Shown: positions 17,701-26,147 of the stretch, piece after piece
Numbering within the stretch: the stretch's first letter is position 1
Layout: every line of letters begins with the position of its first letter
Assembly (NCBI GenBank): GCA_023807065.1
Contig: JAJJLU010000608.1
Location: 1 to 27,490 of the forward strand
Origin: Isotricha intestinalis
Taxonomy: Eukaryota; Ciliophora; Litostomatea; Vestibuliferida; Isotrichidae
Direction: 5' to 3'
Length of the DNA stretch: 27,490 nt
Notes under the pieces: generated by a model
What the model was told of the DNA's origin: nothing
What the model saw: only the letters and a program-made list of their open reading frames with translations
Databases searched by the model: none
Position numbers and translations under genes: made by a program

Positions 17701-19083
17701 TATAATTTTTATTATTTCTTTTGGAAAATAACCATCAAATAAAAAAATAGTTCCAATTATTCCTTTATTTTTGTTTAGATTGTTATAAATATATAATTCA
17801 GAATTTTCATATTTAAAAGGATAATCAATATTTTTTCCATATTTTAAAGTATAATCATATTCTTTTCCATTTACTGTTATTGTTATTCTTTTTGAATTTG
17901 CTTTTTCAATTGAAAATATAATTAAATATGTATTATTTTCTTTTATTAGAATATCTTTTTCTTTTGGAAAAGAAAAATCTTCTTTTTTGAATTGAGAAAT
18001 TGAAAATAATAAACTTTCATTTTCTATATAAATTGAGAAATATGGAATTAGTGATTTTTCTTTCATTAAATTTAATATAAATATTTTTTCATTTTTAATT
18101 TTTGAAAAATTGAATGAAATTATAATTGTACAACCTTGTGTTTTTCCTAAATTATTAATTTTATTTAATTTTATAAAAGAAGATTTATTAATAATAAACC
18201 CAGAAAATAATTTATAATTATCATTGAAAAATAATTCATATTCTTTTTCAATTAATTTTTTTAAAAAATCTAATTTTAAATTGAAAGATAAAAATAAATT
18301 TTTTATATCGAAATTATTTTTATTTGTTAAAGATGTTTTATTTCCTATTTTTTCAAAATGAAATAAAGTTGATTCCATTAAATAATCAAATAACTTTTTA
18401 TTATATTTTAATAAATGTAAAGATATTAAAATATTTTCAATATTAGTTTTATTTTCTTGAGTTAATTCTACATTATCAATTATAAAAAAAAGAATTTTAG
18501 AAATTTGAAAATAATTAAAGTTAATTTTTTCAGAATTTATAAACAAACAAATTTCTTCAATAATTTTATTACAAATTAAATTTTCTCCTTTTATTATTTT
18601 TATTATATTCTTAATTAATTTAAAAGCAAATATATCTTTATTAATTTTTAATAAAAATTTAGAGAATAATATTATATCATTTTCATTAAAAATTTGAGAA
18701 TAAAACAATTGATTTATTTTTCTTTGAATTAGAAAATAAATATCAATTTTATTAAATAATATCTTTGAAACATTAAATTTTCTTTTAGATTTTATGTAAT
18801 TGTTTTCAAAAAAATAAAAATATAAAGCCAATAAAAGTTTTATTGTTAAATTTCTTTTTCCCAGATTATTTATTTTTTCAATATATTCATTTGAAAATCC
18901 AGCATTTTTTTTATTAAAAATGCAATTGTTTTGAGAATAAAATTGGTATATAATTGGATTTTGAATTAAATTTTCTATGTTTAAAATAAAAAGTAATAAA
19001 TCCTTTTCTTTGATTGAAATTTCATTTTCACTTATTATTTTTAATATAGTATTTATATTTTGAACTAATGTTTCATTTTCCAT
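11752..19083 (-). CDS. Giant BEACH-WD40 protein (LYST/neurobeachin superfamily)
   Basis: 2443 aa in one uninterrupted frame. Residues about 298-460 look like the concanavalin-A-like domain found in these proteins. A long helical, armadillo-like region follows, with a charged Lys/Glu insert around 820-850. Residues about 1610-1710 resemble the PH-BEACH domain (ITQGIIFLTENYFIY, then RFLYQFQAIEIFLLNGKSYF). The BEACH domain spans about 1755-2000 and retains the family signature strings SSRTFNDLNQYYIFPW, SHYSTSSFVNFYLIRISPF, DPNRAF, ELIPDFFYL and WIDNIFGVNQ. The C-terminal 400 residues are divergent WD40 repeats, for example GHIDGIIIHWKL near 2195. BEACH proteins are large scaffolds governing vesicle fusion, lysosome size and membrane trafficking, acting at the cytosolic face of membranes. 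The length is within the family range (about 2000-3800 aa). The assigned subfamily is uncertain. The start is the first ATG after an upstream stop. Confidence 0.95.
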   Translation of the reverse strand: MENETLVQNINTILKIISENEISIKEKDLLLFILNIENLIQNPIIYQFYSQNNCIFNKKNAGFSNEYIEKINNLGKRNLTIKLLLALYFYFFENNYIKSKRKFNVSKILFNKIDIYFLIQRKINQLFYSQIFNENDIILFSKFLLKINKDIFAFKLIKNIIKIIKGENLICNKIIEEICLFINSEKINFNYFQISKILFFIIDNVELTQENKTNIENILISLHLLKYNKKLFDYLMESTLFHFEKIGNKTSLTNKNNFDIKNLFLSFNLKLDFLKKLIEKEYELFFNDNYKLFSGFIINKSSFIKLNKINNLGKTQGCTIIISFNFSKIKNEKIFILNLMKEKSLIPYFSIYIENESLLFSISQFKKEDFSFPKEKDILIKENNTYLIIFSIEKANSKRITITVNGKEYDYTLKYGKNIDYPFKYENSELYIYNNLNKNKGIIGTIFLFDGYFPKEIIKIISSFKGNYENIVLCNECHLYNFKNNIRNHLNDFLQLSEFNLIEKLKAMITPKITLIEGNNNKLKENYFNIKSIRDYDKDIIVNGEIKAFNNLSLSVYNFLYYDGLKFLQLNCEFYYQILITEKIKDYEIINQNFLNLIKFLQFIIRSVNNDFLYFQKNIIFENQNLMNDSFIDLSIEKLNTETNELIFIFSSICEIIKLLKGDKSLIIEEFIGILPLLCIKNKSEFISSLTYKFINFLLDINLYKNETKNMLSNVYLKIDLCLDCSKVDLLKCFLLNKLIDMNDNSEEFNQLFDHLINKIIKKEELKLNNLNLDNHENNEINLIEYFMKKIIKKLRDSNISLQDLTNLSNILKLFYKNLNEIKFESKEIIEIKEVKKEILERKDSEKNKKTNQKIKKEEINEDDKFKGFIFSGLKAAQSINNKNKDYLNIIDYIKAIFIQFIHFIKIFDEQFFKILIELQRLDFDEGHQILIDGKKSFLSFYSLLFKQIKFNKFENLIENEIFKINEEKINDDNFIERFKYLLELVQNFSNDEILKVNDNNPKILLYMRQLIYSFIMNILKDFTSKTKTEKNNQIIFQKALHSHKNLLIKYYQNYKIFDDEGSKLFYSEIINISEILINHDDIGDNDNNPFIFDLIFDLYVKYHNMSEINKKTIPEIYKFLIFKLNSSLSNEIINESNLVTKNILYSIILFYKLLSRFKNINFSDSNDINAQFCLNFSLNSFLFSFDPFFYNSKTYNLGNDNYKYFLEIIIEIFIELYFLTGEINYINFIRNCTLKQPYNDTSYFYDFDKKYIEPENEKKGFFNFFQKNEKQKKEPRKLMCVHYYIKFTLYSLNRKKCDNLIKPLYIQLKEVLEKNIFSLFSNKKILKDKLNLINAQSEKDILYKRVFSFFYYEKYKDPKKVNNGEEYIKRKIKKEKYNEIYKKYFKLSYGKNGKVKQDNNNEISLNSTFKTSKTLKKVDFHCSSVLGEINIKKKLSFHSNEEEKNTENIFQDEEIDEFIHKFEKNIICKKFNVFKDNYLIDFHEINIRKVLCKNIFAEYFKKYLFNNEFFLELRKNYLKHFYYNQINNVDSDCYLSFPSKLRNYSNQNNYIRIFLKPDLHYFTKESFPISHKKINLNFTINNETNNLSLFKNRINLNFDFSNSQFFDSELITNDYITQGIIFLTENYFIYKSNSSQNKDERISRLSTTYNSINKVFSSFESDINKIKIKNLYFRYEDIIIVYVKRFLYQFQAIEIFLLNGKSYFFNLLNIPNKENLIVNLKNKNIQIITDLKEYFNKKNIINNYLENKLSTLDYLLNINFYSSRTFNDLNQYYIFPWLSVLDENSLNVKLRDFKYPLSAQNPNKRDIILFKYEETENNNEKKNKFINHYNSHYSTSSFVNFYLIRISPFNENIIKLQNGKYDDPNRAFVSITQVLEILNKFDDNRELIPDFFYLTESYLNLNYNNYGKRDVDKLYINNIIFDNYFNGYRINIINPFKFMIRYRKLLESSIISKSINVWIDNIFGVNQLNLKKEDCNLFSKYSYAEKNNFNLLIEKYNKKNLSIEDICLKIKEKTSFILNFGQTPMKLFEEKVKEKKNLIKNCSINTQKLKKNGKNNSIDDFKSLDIINKKTIIFLSYCHLNKKLSIIEEEEEGVFLSLFENLNETNLELNEITKINLKGIILSNFQKLNDEKYIYNLRNSLTYLKYDEERDFIIVSNQNNNSIIFHSNNMNDYCFILPSFTCSIISISNNEIITGHIDGIIIHWKLILENKFLKLEMKKKINASNKPILSISYNKDFNIILTNNNKDCSVCIRKLYNFELISVIYLNTYNNYFRYLIVDQKMNNFNFFIYIIAYYLNKFSLHCYTVNGIKICEKLDNICKSFYIFNNGNILTYSYILKGFIVSKGEDLNDILFIKKLDIEKDIIYFEFDENSKFIYYIYNNNNIQNMNYLCLTNEDMEQIYKEENFFENEQNVHKDIWDDIEEYGSLNDTNYKKIKTESSSN

Positions 19084-19428
19084 TTTGGAAAATTAATTTT
19101 TAAAAATTAACTAATTATTGCTATAATTATTGCTAATTCTTCTCATTTATTTATTTTAAATATAATTTTGTTCATGATTAATAATATTAAATTTTAATTG
19201 ACTATTCATAAACTAATTATTATTTAAAAAAAAACTTAATTTTCCTTTTCTATTAAATCTTTGTTTTTATTCAAAAAATTTATTTAATTATAATACATTA
19301 ATAAAATAAATATTGAAAAAATCTTTTATTTAAAGATTTCTTCACAACTTATTATAATCATATTTTCTTTTTTAAAATTATTATTTTATATTTATTTAAA
19401 ATTAAATTTAAATTATAAAAAAGAAAGA
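19084..19428. other. Divergent promoter spacer (BEACH gene and small coiled-coil gene)
   Basis: 345 bp between the starts of two divergent genes, so both promoters must lie here. It is AT-rich with A-rich tracts immediately before each ATG. No discrete motif is identifiable by eye. Confidence 0.55.
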
Positions 19429-19842
19429 ATGAATTGGATAAAAGAACATGATAAAAAATGTCCTACTCCAGTTGAAAATGTAAATAAAAAAAATGAAAAT
19501 TCAAAAGATAAAGATAATCATAATTTAAAAAAAAATGCACATCAAAATTTAATATATCATCATTTTAATATGAATTATATAAATGATCCTTTTTCAAAAA
19601 AAAAAGAAATAACTGTTGAAGAAGAAATTAAAATTTTAAAAAAAGAAAAATCTGATATACACTTTAAAATTATTAAATTAGAAAAACATTGTAATAAATA
19701 TAAATCGAATAATATAGAAATTGAAAGAGAAATTGAAAAATTAACGAAAAAAATTAATAAAGATAAATCATATATAGAAATTCAATTAAAAGAAATTAAA
19801 CGTTTAGAAGAAATTATTTCATTAAATAATGAAAAAAATTAA
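19429..19842 (+). CDS. Small coiled-coil protein, function unknown
   Basis: 137 aa, very rich in Lys, Asn and Glu. Residues 1-60 are polar, with a CPTP stretch (11-14) and a His-rich segment HQNLIYHHFNMNY (38-50). Residues about 60-133 form one continuous predicted coiled coil (EEEIKILKKEKSD, then EREIEKLTKKINKDK). There is a single Cys near each half (C11, C87) and no motif of a known enzyme. The next gene on the same strand begins only 48 bp after its stop, by far the tightest spacing in the window, which raises the possibility that the two are expressed together or are parts of one gene with an unseen intron. I do not recognise a family. Confidence 0.65.
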   Translation: MNWIKEHDKKCPTPVENVNKKNENSKDKDNHNLKKNAHQNLIYHHFNMNYINDPFSKKKEITVEEEIKILKKEKSDIHFKIIKLEKHCNKYKSNNIEIEREIEKLTKKINKDKSYIEIQLKEIKRLEEIISLNNEKN

Positions 19843-19890
19843 AAAAAATCTATAAATAAAAATAATAAAAATAAATAATTTAAAGTAAAA

Positions 19891-21107
19891 ATGAAAGACT
19901 CAAATTCTTCAGATTTCTTAGAATCATCTTTTTTAAGTGATAGTTCAATTGAAAAAAAGGTCAAAAATAAAATAAATTTAAAATATCAAAAAAAAAATCT
20001 GAATCAAAACTAAATAAACAAAAAAAAGGAAGTTCATTAAGAAAATATGAAAGAAATAAAATTAATATATACACAAGATATCAAACTCCTTTTATGAAAG
20101 ATACTTTTTCATCAACACTAAATAATGATTCTTCAAATTTTGATAGTCAAATTCCTTATTCAAATAGATTGAAAACAAGTAGAATAAATATGAATAAATC
20201 AGTAAGATATAGTTTAAGATTACAAGAATTAAATTCTTTTTATGAAGAAAAAGAAAAAAAAAGGAAAAAAATAATAGAAAATGAATATGTTAAAGTTATT
20301 GATAAAATGATTGATTTAATTGATAATGATCAATTTGAAATATTCTTATTAAATAAATGTAATAAAGATAATAATCATCTATTTAAAGAATATATTAAAA
20401 GTATTTATGAACATATTTTAAACGTAAAAAAAGAAAATGAAGAAAATAGTCAAGAAGAAAATTATAAAAGTGATGAAGAAATTTTTAAAAATGATGAAAA
20501 AGAAAATATCATTTTAAAAGAATCAAATGAAAGAAAAAAAGCATATAATAAAGTTTTTTCATTAATGTTTAATTCTTTAAATGAATTAATATTTATAAAT
20601 AAAGTTAAGGAAGATGAAGATGATAATCTTTCAACTGAAGAAAATGTTCAAAACTTTAATGTTAATTTTAATGTTAATGTAAATAATATTTTAAATAAAA
20701 AAGATTTTCAAGAAACAAAAAAAGGATTTTCAAATAAATCAAATGATATTAATAACTTAAAAGACGAAGAAAAAAATTTTCAAAAAATGGAAGAAGAAAA
20801 TAAAAGAATAGGACAAATAAATAAATATCAATTTAAAGTTAATAAACAATTTAATGGAAAAAATTATATTAAAACTTATATATTAACTCCTGAAGAAGTT
20901 AAAAAAAGTGATGATAATTTTTCTAGGGCAAGGAATAAAATGTTAAGTTATAAAAATAAAAAAAATGATATTAAAAATGAAATCAGAAATGAAAACAATA
21001 AAATTATATTTCCAAATTCTTTAAAAAAAAATAAAACTCCTGATAAAAGTATTAAAGATATAAACTTTAAAAATCAAGAATTTATAACTTCTTTAAAAAA
21101 TCAATGA
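19891..21107 (+). CDS. Charged low-complexity protein with an apparent frame break near its N-terminus
   Basis: The clean frame runs from an ATG at 20094 to TGA at 21105-21107 (337 aa). The same frame is open, with gene-like codons, back to 19971 (GSSLRKYERNKINIYTRYQ), and a better start at 19891 (MKDSNSSDFLESSFLSDSS) opens the other frame, which dies at TAA 20011. The two meet at a run of ten A's (19988-19997). One extra A, or a -1 slip there, would give a single 405-aa product. A missing base in assembly is the simplest explanation, with programmed slippage the interesting one. The protein is highly charged: helical segments at about 40-65 of the 337-aa form (EEKEKKRKKIIENEYVKVID) and acidic stretches around 120-145, with Asn-rich linkers after. 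No domain was recognised. The Ser/Arg-rich N-terminus suggests phosphoregulation, by inference only. Confidence 0.6.
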
Positions 21108-21393
21108 GCAACTTTTATATTAATTGGATTCATTTAACTATTTTTTTATTTATTATTTGTGGGTTTATTTTATGTATTTAGTTTTTTAAAGTTAAAAAAT
21201 ATTTATATGATTCATATAAATGAAAACAAAATTTATTTAGTTCATTTTATTAAAAATATTCTATTATTTTAAATAAGATAAGTTTTATTTTTTAAATTTT
21301 TATATGAAATTAAAAAACTGATAATTTTTTATTTATTATAAATAAATAAAAATATAATAACTAATTTATTTATTATTTTAATTTCTCAATCAG
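21108..21393. other. Convergent spacer with a 21-bp palindrome
   Basis: 286 bp between two convergent genes. It contains a near-perfect palindrome at 21201-21221: ATTTATATGA, one T, then TCATATAAAT, giving 10-bp arms. Nothing else is evident. A hairpin between converging 3' ends could aid transcript ending, but in such AT-rich DNA it may be chance. Confidence 0.5.
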
Positions 21394-22359
21394 TTATTTT
21401 AAAGCTTGATTTAATTTTATTAAATTATTTTTTCTAGCATCAATATTACCATAACTTGTTGAAGGTCTTGAATCAGTTGTATTATTTTTAATTTGATTAA
21501 AATCTGGTTTTATTTCAGTAGAATTATCTACATTATTTGAACAATTTTCAAAAATTATATTTTTATTTATTTTAATATTCTTCTTTTTAGATTCTACATT
21601 TTGGAATAAATCATTTATTTCTTCTATAAAACTAATATCTTCATCATTATTATCTATTTTTGTAAAATTATTATTTTTTATTATAATTGGTTTTCTTTCT
21701 TTTATTTTATTTGTTAATTTATTGTTTAAATATTTATTTCTACTTTGAATTTCCCTATTTGTTTGAGTATATATTTGCATAATATTATTATAGTTTCTTA
21801 TTTGTTTTGAAACAATTAATCTTATTTTATTATTTTCTTTAAATCTATTAATATTTTTTTTGCTTTCATTCTCTTCGTTTTCATTATTTTTATTTGGATT
21901 TGTGATATTAATTTTTTTATATATATTTGAATTTGATATATAAGGTAAATAATCATTCGAAATTTTTTTCTCTTGATTCATTAATTTAGTATAATTTTTA
22001 TAATTATTAATTCCAATGTTTTCAACTTTAGTTTTTGCTCTATTATGAAATTTATTATTAAATTTATATAAATGATTATGTTCTTGAGAATTATTCTTTT
22101 TATTTTTTACTTTTTGATTTAATTGAAATTTTGATTTATCAAATTCAATTATACTTCTTTTCAAAGGATTTTTTAAAATTGGAATTTGATTTAAATTAGT
22201 TTCTGAAAAACAACCATTAATATAAAATTTTTTATTGATTGAATCCTTATTCTTAGTTGTAGTTACAATTTTTATTTTTTCATATGTAGAATTAGTAGAT
22301 AAATTATAATCACTTATAATATCTAATTTCTTATTAAAACCTCTGGATTTGTTTTTCAT
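21394..22359 (-). CDS. Basic, low-complexity protein with C-terminal RPSTSYG motif, function unknown
   Basis: 321 aa, rich in Lys and Asn and strongly basic apart from an acidic stretch near 235-255 (DNNDEDISFIEEINDLF). No membrane helix or signal peptide is present. Short helical stretches (ENNKIRLIVSKQIRNYNNI, about 175-195) separate disordered regions. The C-terminus contains SRPSTSYGNIDARKNN (297-312). RP-S/T-S strings of this kind occur in cytoskeletal and ciliary proteins, but I cannot assign a family from that alone. It follows the PH/coiled-coil gene on the same strand with only 118 bp between them. The start ATG is the first in frame. Confidence 0.65.
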   Translation of the reverse strand: MKNKSRGFNKKLDIISDYNLSTNSTYEKIKIVTTTKNKDSINKKFYINGCFSETNLNQIPILKNPLKRSIIEFDKSKFQLNQKVKNKKNNSQEHNHLYKFNNKFHNRAKTKVENIGINNYKNYTKLMNQEKKISNDYLPYISNSNIYKKINITNPNKNNENEENESKKNINRFKENNKIRLIVSKQIRNYNNIMQIYTQTNREIQSRNKYLNNKLTNKIKERKPIIIKNNNFTKIDNNDEDISFIEEINDLFQNVESKKKNIKINKNIIFENCSNNVDNSTEIKPDFNQIKNNTTDSRPSTSYGNIDARKNNLIKLNQALK

Positions 22360-22477
22360 TTATAAAAAATAATTTATCAAAAAATAATAATATTTTCTTT
22401 AATAATTGATAAAAAAAAATTTTTTCAAAAAAAAATATTTTTTCCCCAAATAATAAATATTATAACAAATATAATTT

Positions 22478-24976
22478 TCAAATAGTAATTATTTTATCAT
22501 TATAAGTATTTAAAATCCATTTTTCAATTTCTTCTCTCCACCTTTTCCTTAGAGTATCATTACTAACAGAAAAAATATGTCTATTTTTTCCTATAGCTAA
22601 TTCAAGACATAAACCTTTTTTAGTATTATATTCTTCAATTTTAGCAAATAAAGGATTAATAACTTCTAAAGGTTTTCCTTGTGGATCATCCATTATTATT
22701 AAACCTAAATTAGTTAAGGCTACAAATCTTTTTGAAAAACTATTTTGAAGAATATTATCATATTTCTTTTTTAAATAACCTGATATATTTACTTTACCAT
22801 AATAAGGTGAATTTGAATAGTTTTTTTTTTTATTTTTTTCAAAATTTTGATTATTATAATTATTTATATTTATTGTATATTGAATATCTTTTTGAAGAAC
22901 GTTTAATGTTTTAAAAAATTGAATTATTTCTAAAATTCGAAAAATTTCAAAAATAACTATTTCTCCATTTTCAAAAGTTAAAGAAATAAAATTATTATTT
23001 GTTGAAGCATTTATTGTTTTTAAAAATTTTAATGGAATAGAAAAGCATTTTTCATATGAATGTTTATTAAAAAAATAATAAAAAGATTGTGTTATAAATA
23101 ATATACATTCAGTTTGATTTTTATCTTGATCTAAATATTTTATAAATTCTGAAAAACATAAAGTTCCATTTGGATTAAAGTAATCATCTTCTAATTGTTG
23201 TAAAATAGTTTCTTCTAATTTTAATCCTAAATAATCAAAATTTATTTTATTTATATCTTTCTTTGGTTCTTTTCTATATGAAAATTTAATATATATTGGA
23301 GTTAAGTTTTGTTTTATAAATGTTTGACTTTTATTTAATTTAATTGAATTATTATTATTTAAGTTATTACTTCCATTGCCTTGAAAATCTTCTTCATCTT
23401 TTAATAAATTACTTAATAAATTTGTTTTTCCTGTTTTATAAGAATCTAAATCTTTATTTAATTGTTCATTATTATCTTTTAAATTATCATTTTGTAATTT
23501 TAAAGTTGCATTTTCACTTTTTAATTCAGAAAAATCTTTTTCTATTTTTTCTTGATTTTTTTCAAAATTTTCAATTTGTTTTTTTAAATTTTTATTGATT
23601 TCTTCTAATTGATTACAATAATTATCTCTTTCAATCATATATGAAGTTAAAGTTTCTTTATTCATTGAAACTAACATTTCTTGACTTTGACTTAAATCAT
23701 TTTTTTGTAATTCTTTTTTTCTTTCTTCTTCTTGTTGTTCTTTTAATATTTTACTATTAAATTCACTTAAAAGTTTATTATAATGATTATCTAAAATTTC
23801 TTTTTCTTTTTCTAATCTATTATATTTTGCTTCTAAATCACTTTTATTTTTTTCTAATAAATCATTTTTATTTTCATAATCCATTATATTCTTTTTTTTT
23901 TCTTCTATTTCTTTTTTTAAATTTATTATTTCATTTTGTAAATTATCATTTTGATTTTTAATATCATGTAATTCATCATAAAGTTTTTCTAAATTTTCTT
24001 TTGAGTTTTTTTCAGTTTCTTCTTTTAAACTTTTATATTTATTTTCTAAATTGTTATTATCTTCCTTTAACAAATTTATTTTAGTTCCAATTCTATCATG
24101 ATAATATTCAAATTTTTGTTTTTGTTCATTATAAAGTTTTTGTATTTCATATGTATAAACTTGAATAGAGGAAATCATACAATTAAAATATTTAGTATAA
24201 TATTCAATTAATATTTTATCATTTTGAATTTGAGACTCAATTAATTTTTTATTTATTACAACAAGTGATTCATTGCATTTATATATTATATTAGAAAAAT
24301 CTAAAAGATTATTAAAATTATTTAATTCAGGTTCATTTAATTCTTCATCTGTAAAAGTTTTTACTCCTTGAGTATTTTCAATTAATTTATTTTTTAAATT
24401 TTTATCCAAATGTTCCATACAATTAAAATAAACATCTTTTCCAATTTCATTTACTTTTTGTTTAGTAATTTTTTCAAATAATTCATTAACTTGTTCTAAT
24501 TTAATATTTAAAAAAGGATAATCTTTTAAATATTGTTCAATTTCATATAAAATAATTGATTTATTATCATTATATTTAAAAACACATAATAATTTATAAA
24601 ATTCATATAAAATATCTTCATCATAATCATTTATATCATTAGAATAATTTATTTGAATTTGAGAAGAAAATAATTGTCTTATTGAATTTTCTAATGATTT
24701 TTCAGGTTGAAATAAATCTTTCCCATTTGAATGAATAAAATCAGTTAAATTTTTTATTACTGATATTTTTCCTACACTATTTCCATTTGAATTTGTTGTT
24801 AAGGCTTTCCATAATACTTCTTTTTCATCTTCTGTATTCCAAAATGTTAAATCTATATAATCTAAAAATTCTTGAAGTTTGTCTTTTGTTAATGTTGATT
24901 TATCAGCAAAGTAATCTGTTATTTTTGGAATTATTGATTTTATTATTTTTTCTTCTTTTTCTTTTTGGTTGTCCAT
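22478..24976 (-). CDS. Coiled-coil protein with C-terminal PH domain and a preceding PH/TH1-like module
   Basis: 832 aa. The N-terminal region (1-215) is helical and resembles degenerate EF-hand pairs without clear calcium loops. Residues about 289-515 are a long coiled coil. About 587-613 is another EF-hand-like loop (FNPNGTLCFSEF) lacking the first acidic ligand. Residues 617-690 (ECILFITQSFYYFFNK, then IPLKFLKTINAS) resemble a myosin-I TH1 or PH-like membrane-binding fold. Residues 722-828 are a PH domain: SGYLKKK, SKRFVALTNLGLIIMDD, and the diagnostic helix Trp in RKRWREEIEKWI. The protein is probably a peripheral membrane tether or scaffold binding phosphoinositides in the cytosol. It diverges from the clathrin light chain gene across 341 bp. 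The stop is TGA, placed just after the PH helix. The family as a whole is not recognised. Confidence 0.8.
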   Translation of the reverse strand: MDNQKEKEEKIIKSIIPKITDYFADKSTLTKDKLQEFLDYIDLTFWNTEDEKEVLWKALTTNSNGNSVGKISVIKNLTDFIHSNGKDLFQPEKSLENSIRQLFSSQIQINYSNDINDYDEDILYEFYKLLCVFKYNDNKSIILYEIEQYLKDYPFLNIKLEQVNELFEKITKQKVNEIGKDVYFNCMEHLDKNLKNKLIENTQGVKTFTDEELNEPELNNFNNLLDFSNIIYKCNESLVVINKKLIESQIQNDKILIEYYTKYFNCMISSIQVYTYEIQKLYNEQKQKFEYYHDRIGTKINLLKEDNNNLENKYKSLKEETEKNSKENLEKLYDELHDIKNQNDNLQNEIINLKKEIEEKKKNIMDYENKNDLLEKNKSDLEAKYNRLEKEKEILDNHYNKLLSEFNSKILKEQQEEERKKELQKNDLSQSQEMLVSMNKETLTSYMIERDNYCNQLEEINKNLKKQIENFEKNQEKIEKDFSELKSENATLKLQNDNLKDNNEQLNKDLDSYKTGKTNLLSNLLKDEEDFQGNGSNNLNNNNSIKLNKSQTFIKQNLTPIYIKFSYRKEPKKDINKINFDYLGLKLEETILQQLEDDYFNPNGTLCFSEFIKYLDQDKNQTECILFITQSFYYFFNKHSYEKCFSIPLKFLKTINASTNNNFISLTFENGEIVIFEIFRILEIIQFFKTLNVLQKDIQYTININNYNNQNFEKNKKKNYSNSPYYGKVNISGYLKKKYDNILQNSFSKRFVALTNLGLIIMDDPQGKPLEVINPLFAKIEEYNTKKGLCLELAIGKNRHIFSVSNDTLRKRWREEIEKWILNTYNDKIITI

Positions 24977-25317
24977 TATTATTTAATTTACTTTTATTAA
25001 ATATAATAAAATTGAATAGTTTAAATACTATTAATAGCTTTAAAATATAATTTAGTTATTTTTATCAATTTATTTATTTACGAAGGAATTTTTTAATTTA
25101 TAATTTTTCAATTATAAAAAGATAAAATAATATTTATGTTAATAGCAATGATTCAATATAACATAAATACTCAAAAATCTAAAAATTGAAAGGAAAATTA
25201 AAAAAATTTTTCATTTGAATTGAATGTATAAATTAATGAATTAAAATAAACAAATATATATTTGTTAAATTTAAAATTATCCACAATAGTAAAAAAAAAA
25301 AAATTATTTAAAAAAAA
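24977..25317. other. Divergent promoter spacer (PH/coiled-coil gene and clathrin light chain)
   Basis: 341 bp between divergent starts. It is AT-rich with an A-rich leader directly before the clathrin light chain ATG. I see no motif that stands out. A shared bidirectional promoter is possible for these two likely membrane-trafficking genes. Confidence 0.55.
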
Positions 25318-25878
25318 ATGGACTTTGACTCAAATCAAATCCCAGAAAGTACAAATCCAGGAACAAATTTTGATTTTCCGGAATCAGAAAATAATATAGA
25401 ACAAAATATGAATGAAAATATAAATTTAGATTCAATGAATGATTTCAATAATATGAATTTAGGAATGAATAATATGATGAATATGAATGTTGAAATTGAT
25501 GAAGAAGAAAAAAAAAGAATTGAAGAAAGAGAAAAAGAACAAAATGAAAGAAGAAAGAAAATAGAAGAGAAAATAAATTTTGAATTACAAAAAAAAGAAG
25601 AATCAAGGAAAAATGCAATTGAATATTTAAATAATTTTACAAATGAAAGATTAGAAAAAATTTCTTCAAAAAAAAAAGAAAATGAAAATAAAGAAAGTGA
25701 ATTTTTAAATAATAAAAAATTATTAAAAGAAGGTAAATTAAATCCTTGGGAAGTTGTTACTGAAAATATTGCAATGAAAGATTCTGATTATAAAGGAAGT
25801 AGAGATGTTAATAGAATGAGAGAAGTTATTATTAATAGAAAAAATGATATTAAGGAAAATGCGAGTCAAATAAATTAA
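25318..25878 (+). CDS. Clathrin light chain
   Basis: 186 aa, close to the 170-250 aa usual for the family. The N-terminus (1-60) is acidic, Asn/Met-rich and disordered, starting MDFDSNQIPE. Residues about 60-130 form the charged alpha-helix that lies along the clathrin heavy-chain hub (EEEKKRIEEREKEQNERRKK). The C-terminus carries the family hallmark: NPWEVVTENIAM (143-154), matching the W-E-R-V motif, then SRDVNRMREVIINRK (162-176), matching D-V-S-R-M-R. It binds the clathrin heavy chain proximal leg and tunes coat assembly in endocytosis and Golgi vesicle formation. No QQ or calcium-binding feature of animal isoforms is obvious. The start is preceded by an A-rich leader and the gene is intact. 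The assignment rests on the C-terminal block and the overall layout. Confidence 0.87.
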   Translation: MDFDSNQIPESTNPGTNFDFPESENNIEQNMNENINLDSMNDFNNMNLGMNNMMNMNVEIDEEEKKRIEEREKEQNERRKKIEEKINFELQKKEESRKNAIEYLNNFTNERLEKISSKKKENENKESEFLNNKKLLKEGKLNPWEVVTENIAMKDSDYKGSRDVNRMREVIINRKNDIKENASQIN

Positions 25879-26147
25879 AAAAATGTTTTTTAATAAGGAA
25901 ATACTTTGACTTTTTAAATGATTTTTTGAGTTTTTAAAGTTAATATTTAAAATAAATAATTAATTTTTTAATATTATAATATATATTTTTTTGGTTGTTT
26001 TAATTAATATATGTTAATTATTTATTTAGATAATAAAAGTGAAATAATTATATTTTCACTTAAATCTTTATTATATTAAAATCAAATTTAAAATCTTAGT
26101 TTTTGAATATCTTTAATACCTTTATTTAATTTAGATTAACTTATACT
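25879..26147. other. Spacer downstream of clathrin light chain
   Basis: 269 bp of AT-rich DNA between the end of the clathrin light chain gene and the 3' end of the converging kinase relic. It contains no ORF or repeat of note. Confidence 0.55.
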
